From Patescibacteria group bacterium (lineage in GTDB: Bacteria; Patescibacteriota; Dojkabacteria; SC72): a DNA stretch of 16,634 nucleotides. Numbering within the stretch: the stretch's first letter is position 1; the number at the start of each line of letters is the position of its first letter. The stretch covers positions 1-16,634 of the forward strand of contig JAHISI010000082.1 of the NCBI GenBank assembly GCA_018818345.1. The letters run 5' to 3'. The position numbers and the translations under genes were made by a program. Under the pieces are notes generated by a model. It was not told the DNA's origin. It was given only the letters and a program-made list of their open reading frames with translations, and ran no database searches. Shown here one piece after another: positions 14,974 through 16,634 of the stretch.

Positions 14974-15819
14974 ATGTCTAAAGATAAGAAAAAGAGCCCT
15001 ACTAAAAAGTCCCAAACAAAAGCCCCAGTAACACCTACAAAGGTTAAGTTTGTAGTTAAGAAACCAAATCTTAAGATTAAGGTTAAAATGCCTGATTTCA
15101 AAAAGATGTTCTCTGAAATGAAAACATCAAAGACTTCAAAGACTGTTTTGAAGGTTGTTGGCCTAGTATTAATCATAGTTGGATCTTTTGCACTCATAGA
15201 TCTTGGTGTTCAATATCTAAACAATGACTACAGTGTAGCTATTGTTAATGGTACAAGAATATCCAAATCTGAATGGAATAAACTTCTACAGCAAGCATAT
15301 GGACAAGCTGGAGCTACACAATTGATTGATAATGAGGTAATAGCACAAGAAGCAAAGAAAGCAGATCTAACAGCTTCTGATGAAGAGATTCAAACTCAGG
15401 TTGATCAAATCATAACAAGTCTAGGTGGACAAACAGAATATGAAGCTGCTTTGGAAGCAAACAATCTTACAGATACTGAGTTAAAGAAAGAAATCAAGTT
15501 AGATATTCTAACAACCAAACTCTTAACTCCAACCATTACATATACAGATGATGATCTCAAGAGCTTCTTTGACCAATATAGTGCACAGATGTTCCCAACT
15601 GAAACAGCTGCATTAGAGACTGGTGCAAAGTTAGACTTTGATACATACAAAGCACAGACTACAACTTATTATGTTCAACAGCAGGTTTCAAATACTAAAT
15701 CTACATGGTTAGCAAGCAAACAAGCTGAATACAAGATTCAGAATAATGCTACAAGTAAACCAACCTATGGATTATTTGGAACCACCATTAATATATTTAA
15801 GAACTTAACAGCTAAGTAA
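14974..15819 (+). CDS. Membrane-anchored SurA-N/PrsA-like chaperone lacking the isomerase domain
   Basis: A 281-residue protein. A strongly basic, lysine-rich cytoplasmic tail spans 1-56, a single membrane helix about 58-77 (VLKVVGLVLIIVGSFALIDL), and the rest lies outside the cell. The segment VAIVNGTRISKSEWNKLL (88-105) and the helical stretch to about 200, ending TYTDDDLKSFFDQY, match the SurA N-terminal chaperone domain found in SurA, PrsA and PpiD. The parvulin peptidyl-prolyl isomerase domain that normally follows is missing: the chain goes straight into helices like the last part of PrsA (VQQQVSNTKSTWLASKQAEY). It would assist folding of exported proteins, perhaps the peptidase encoded upstream. 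A 70-base gap without a terminator separates them. Chaperone role is inferred from family. Confidence 0.78.
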   Translation: MSKDKKKSPTKKSQTKAPVTPTKVKFVVKKPNLKIKVKMPDFKKMFSEMKTSKTSKTVLKVVGLVLIIVGSFALIDLGVQYLNNDYSVAIVNGTRISKSEWNKLLQQAYGQAGATQLIDNEVIAQEAKKADLTASDEEIQTQVDQIITSLGGQTEYEAALEANNLTDTELKKEIKLDILTTKLLTPTITYTDDDLKSFFDQYSAQMFPTETAALETGAKLDFDTYKAQTTTYYVQQQVSNTKSTWLASKQAEYKIQNNATSKPTYGLFGTTINIFKNLTAK

Positions 15820-15840
15820 ATATATTGGATATGTAAAAGA

Positions 15841-15866
15841 AAAGGAGGCATTAAGCCTCCTTTTTT
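15841..15866. terminator. Bidirectional intrinsic terminator
   Basis: AAAGGAGGC (15841-15849), a five-base loop, and GCCTCCTTT (15855-15863) form a nine-pair hairpin followed by T residues to 15866 on the plus strand. On the minus strand it is followed by TTTTCTTTT. It lies between convergent genes (the SurA-N protein and the hibernation factor) and can end both transcripts. Confidence 0.9.
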
Positions 15867-15877
15867 GTTAATACATA

Positions 15878-16480
15878 TTAAACTAACTCATCAGGAGGTT
15901 CGACTAATCCATAGTCACCTTGTTTCCTTCTGTATATCATAGAGATTTTGTTTGTACTTTTATTCCTAAAAAGAAAATGATCATATCCCATTAGCTCCAT
16001 CCTCTCTATAGCCTCACCCTCTTCTAATGGAGACATATCATCAGCTATCTTTCTCTTAGCTATCTTAGGTACATAGTCCGAATAGTCATCGAGAGGGATC
16101 TCTGGCCCATTTGAAATTGATTCATGTGCTGCCTCAGCTTCTAATACCTTCCATGACTCTTGTCCTTCCCAGTGTGCTTTCTGGTCATTGTATCGTTTTA
16201 ATCTTCTAAATAGTACATCTGTTGCCTTATCTATATTTGCATACATCTCTGGCCCACTCTCTTCTACTCTGACCACTGCTTTAGACAAATCTACATTTAT
16301 GTCTATTCTAAAATCATTCTGTATCCCTCGAGCATATGTTTGTTCTTTAAGGAATACCTCAACCTTTGTTGCTTCTTCTAACAAATTTTCCTTCTTAAGG
16401 ATTTTTTCTAAAGTATATTTCTTTAACGCTTCTGTAGGTTCCATTCCTACGAATGTTACTTGTATGATCTTTTTGTCCAT
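15878..16480 (-). CDS. hpf: Long-form ribosome hibernation promoting factor
   Basis: Binds the decoding channel of the small subunit and, in the long form, pairs two ribosomes into inactive 100S particles during stationary phase or stress. The N-terminal HPF/RaiA domain spans about 1-105 (VTFVGMEPTEALKKYTLEKI, then VEVFLKEQTY, then DINVDLSKAVVRVEESGPEM, with the KATDVLFRRLKRYNDQKA helix). After an acidic linker comes the dimerisation tail (about 138-197: IAKRKIADDMSPLEEGEAIE, then MELMGYDHFLFRNK, then ISMIYRRKQGDYGLVEP). Length of 200 residues fits the long form. It is one of few genes here with a clear ribosome-binding site: AAGGG eight bases before the ATG. It ends at the shared bidirectional terminator. 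Confidence 0.95.
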   Translation of the reverse strand: MDKKIIQVTFVGMEPTEALKKYTLEKILKKENLLEEATKVEVFLKEQTYARGIQNDFRIDINVDLSKAVVRVEESGPEMYANIDKATDVLFRRLKRYNDQKAHWEGQESWKVLEAEAAHESISNGPEIPLDDYSDYVPKIAKRKIADDMSPLEEGEAIERMELMGYDHFLFRNKSTNKISMIYRRKQGDYGLVEPPDELV

Positions 16481-16519
16481 ATTATTTACCCTTACAAGTT
16501 ATATATATTTAATGATATA

Positions 16520-16547
16520 TTGAATACAGAGAAGAGTAAAATATAAT
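16520..16547 (+). promoter_or_regulatory. Promoter of the gene starting at 16567
   Basis: TTGAAT (16520-16525), a 16-base spacer and TATAAT (16542-16547). The predicted start near 16554 leaves a leader of about 13 bases; AGGG at 16551-16554 would lie at its very 5' end. A second AT box (TATATA, 16556-16561) lies five bases from the ATG and could give a leaderless transcript instead. The 86-base divergent gap is shared with hpf. Confidence 0.55.
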
Positions 16548-16566
16548 TTTAGGGTTATATATATTT

Positions 16567-16634
16567 ATGAGTGAAATACAAGTAGATACATTTTCAAATG
16601 ATTCTACAGATCAGGTTATTCAAATAGATATGGA
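16567..16634 (+). CDS. Start of an unidentified gene (cut by window edge)
   Basis: An open frame of 22 codons begins at ATG 16567 and runs off the right edge: MSEIQVDTFSNDSTDQ followed by VIQIDM. The opening is acidic and polar, without a signal peptide or membrane segment in the part seen. A good promoter directly upstream and no in-frame stop support a real gene start. Too little is visible to name a family. Confidence 0.5.
   Translation, partial: MSEIQVDTFSNDSTDQVIQIDM

Noticed and set aside
1..16634. CRISPR arrays, insertion sequences, phage genes or a UGA-recoded code
   Set aside because: I saw no regularly spaced repeats, transposase-like frames or terminal inverted repeats. RF2 is intact, and genes read correctly with the standard code.

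Overview
The window is AT-rich and densely coded, with very short intergenic gaps, several overlapping genes and a standard bacterial gene set. Short protein versions, weak Shine-Dalgarno sequences, -10 boxes sitting almost on start codons, a SurA-type chaperone without its isomerase domain and a secreted cohesin-like protein together suggest a small-genome bacterium of the Patescibacteria/CPR type. That placement is inference from style, and no phylum is claimed. The standard genetic code fits: RF2 is encoded intact, and the recognised genes end in TAA or TAG.

Region 1 (1-5458, minus strand) is a cell-division cluster. Read in its own direction it holds a small unrecognised protein, ftsQ, ftsA, ftsZ, a SEDS glycosyltransferase (RodA/FtsW family) and the start of rplU (ribosomal protein L21), which has its own strong promoter. 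A TATAAT box lies upstream of the small protein, another promoter lies before ftsA, and an extended -10 lies before the SEDS gene.

Region 2 (5491-8974) holds a DedA/VTT-type membrane protein on plus, then tRNA-Phe and tRNA-Gly on minus with encoded CCA ends. Next come a minus-strand pair, a secreted, membrane-anchored cohesin-like protein overlapping a GT4 glycosyltransferase, and the undecaprenyl-pyrophosphate phosphatase UppP on plus. Region 3 (8969-10618, minus) is the glycolytic phosphoglycerate mutase GpmI, whose 3' end overlaps uppP.

Region 4 (10623-15866, plus) is prfB-ftsE-ftsX followed by a secreted coiled-coil M23 peptidase and a membrane-anchored SurA-N protein, closed by a bidirectional terminator. 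Region 5 is the long-form ribosome hibernation factor on minus and the first codons of an unknown plus-strand gene.

Much of the window serves envelope growth and division. FtsQ/A/Z and SEDS build the septum, UppP recycles the lipid carrier, and FtsEX plus the coiled-coil peptidase would cut the wall. The most unusual item is that peptidase: its LytM/M23 domain has its conserved motifs in circularly permuted order. The second is the recurring placement of promoters that predict leaderless mRNAs.
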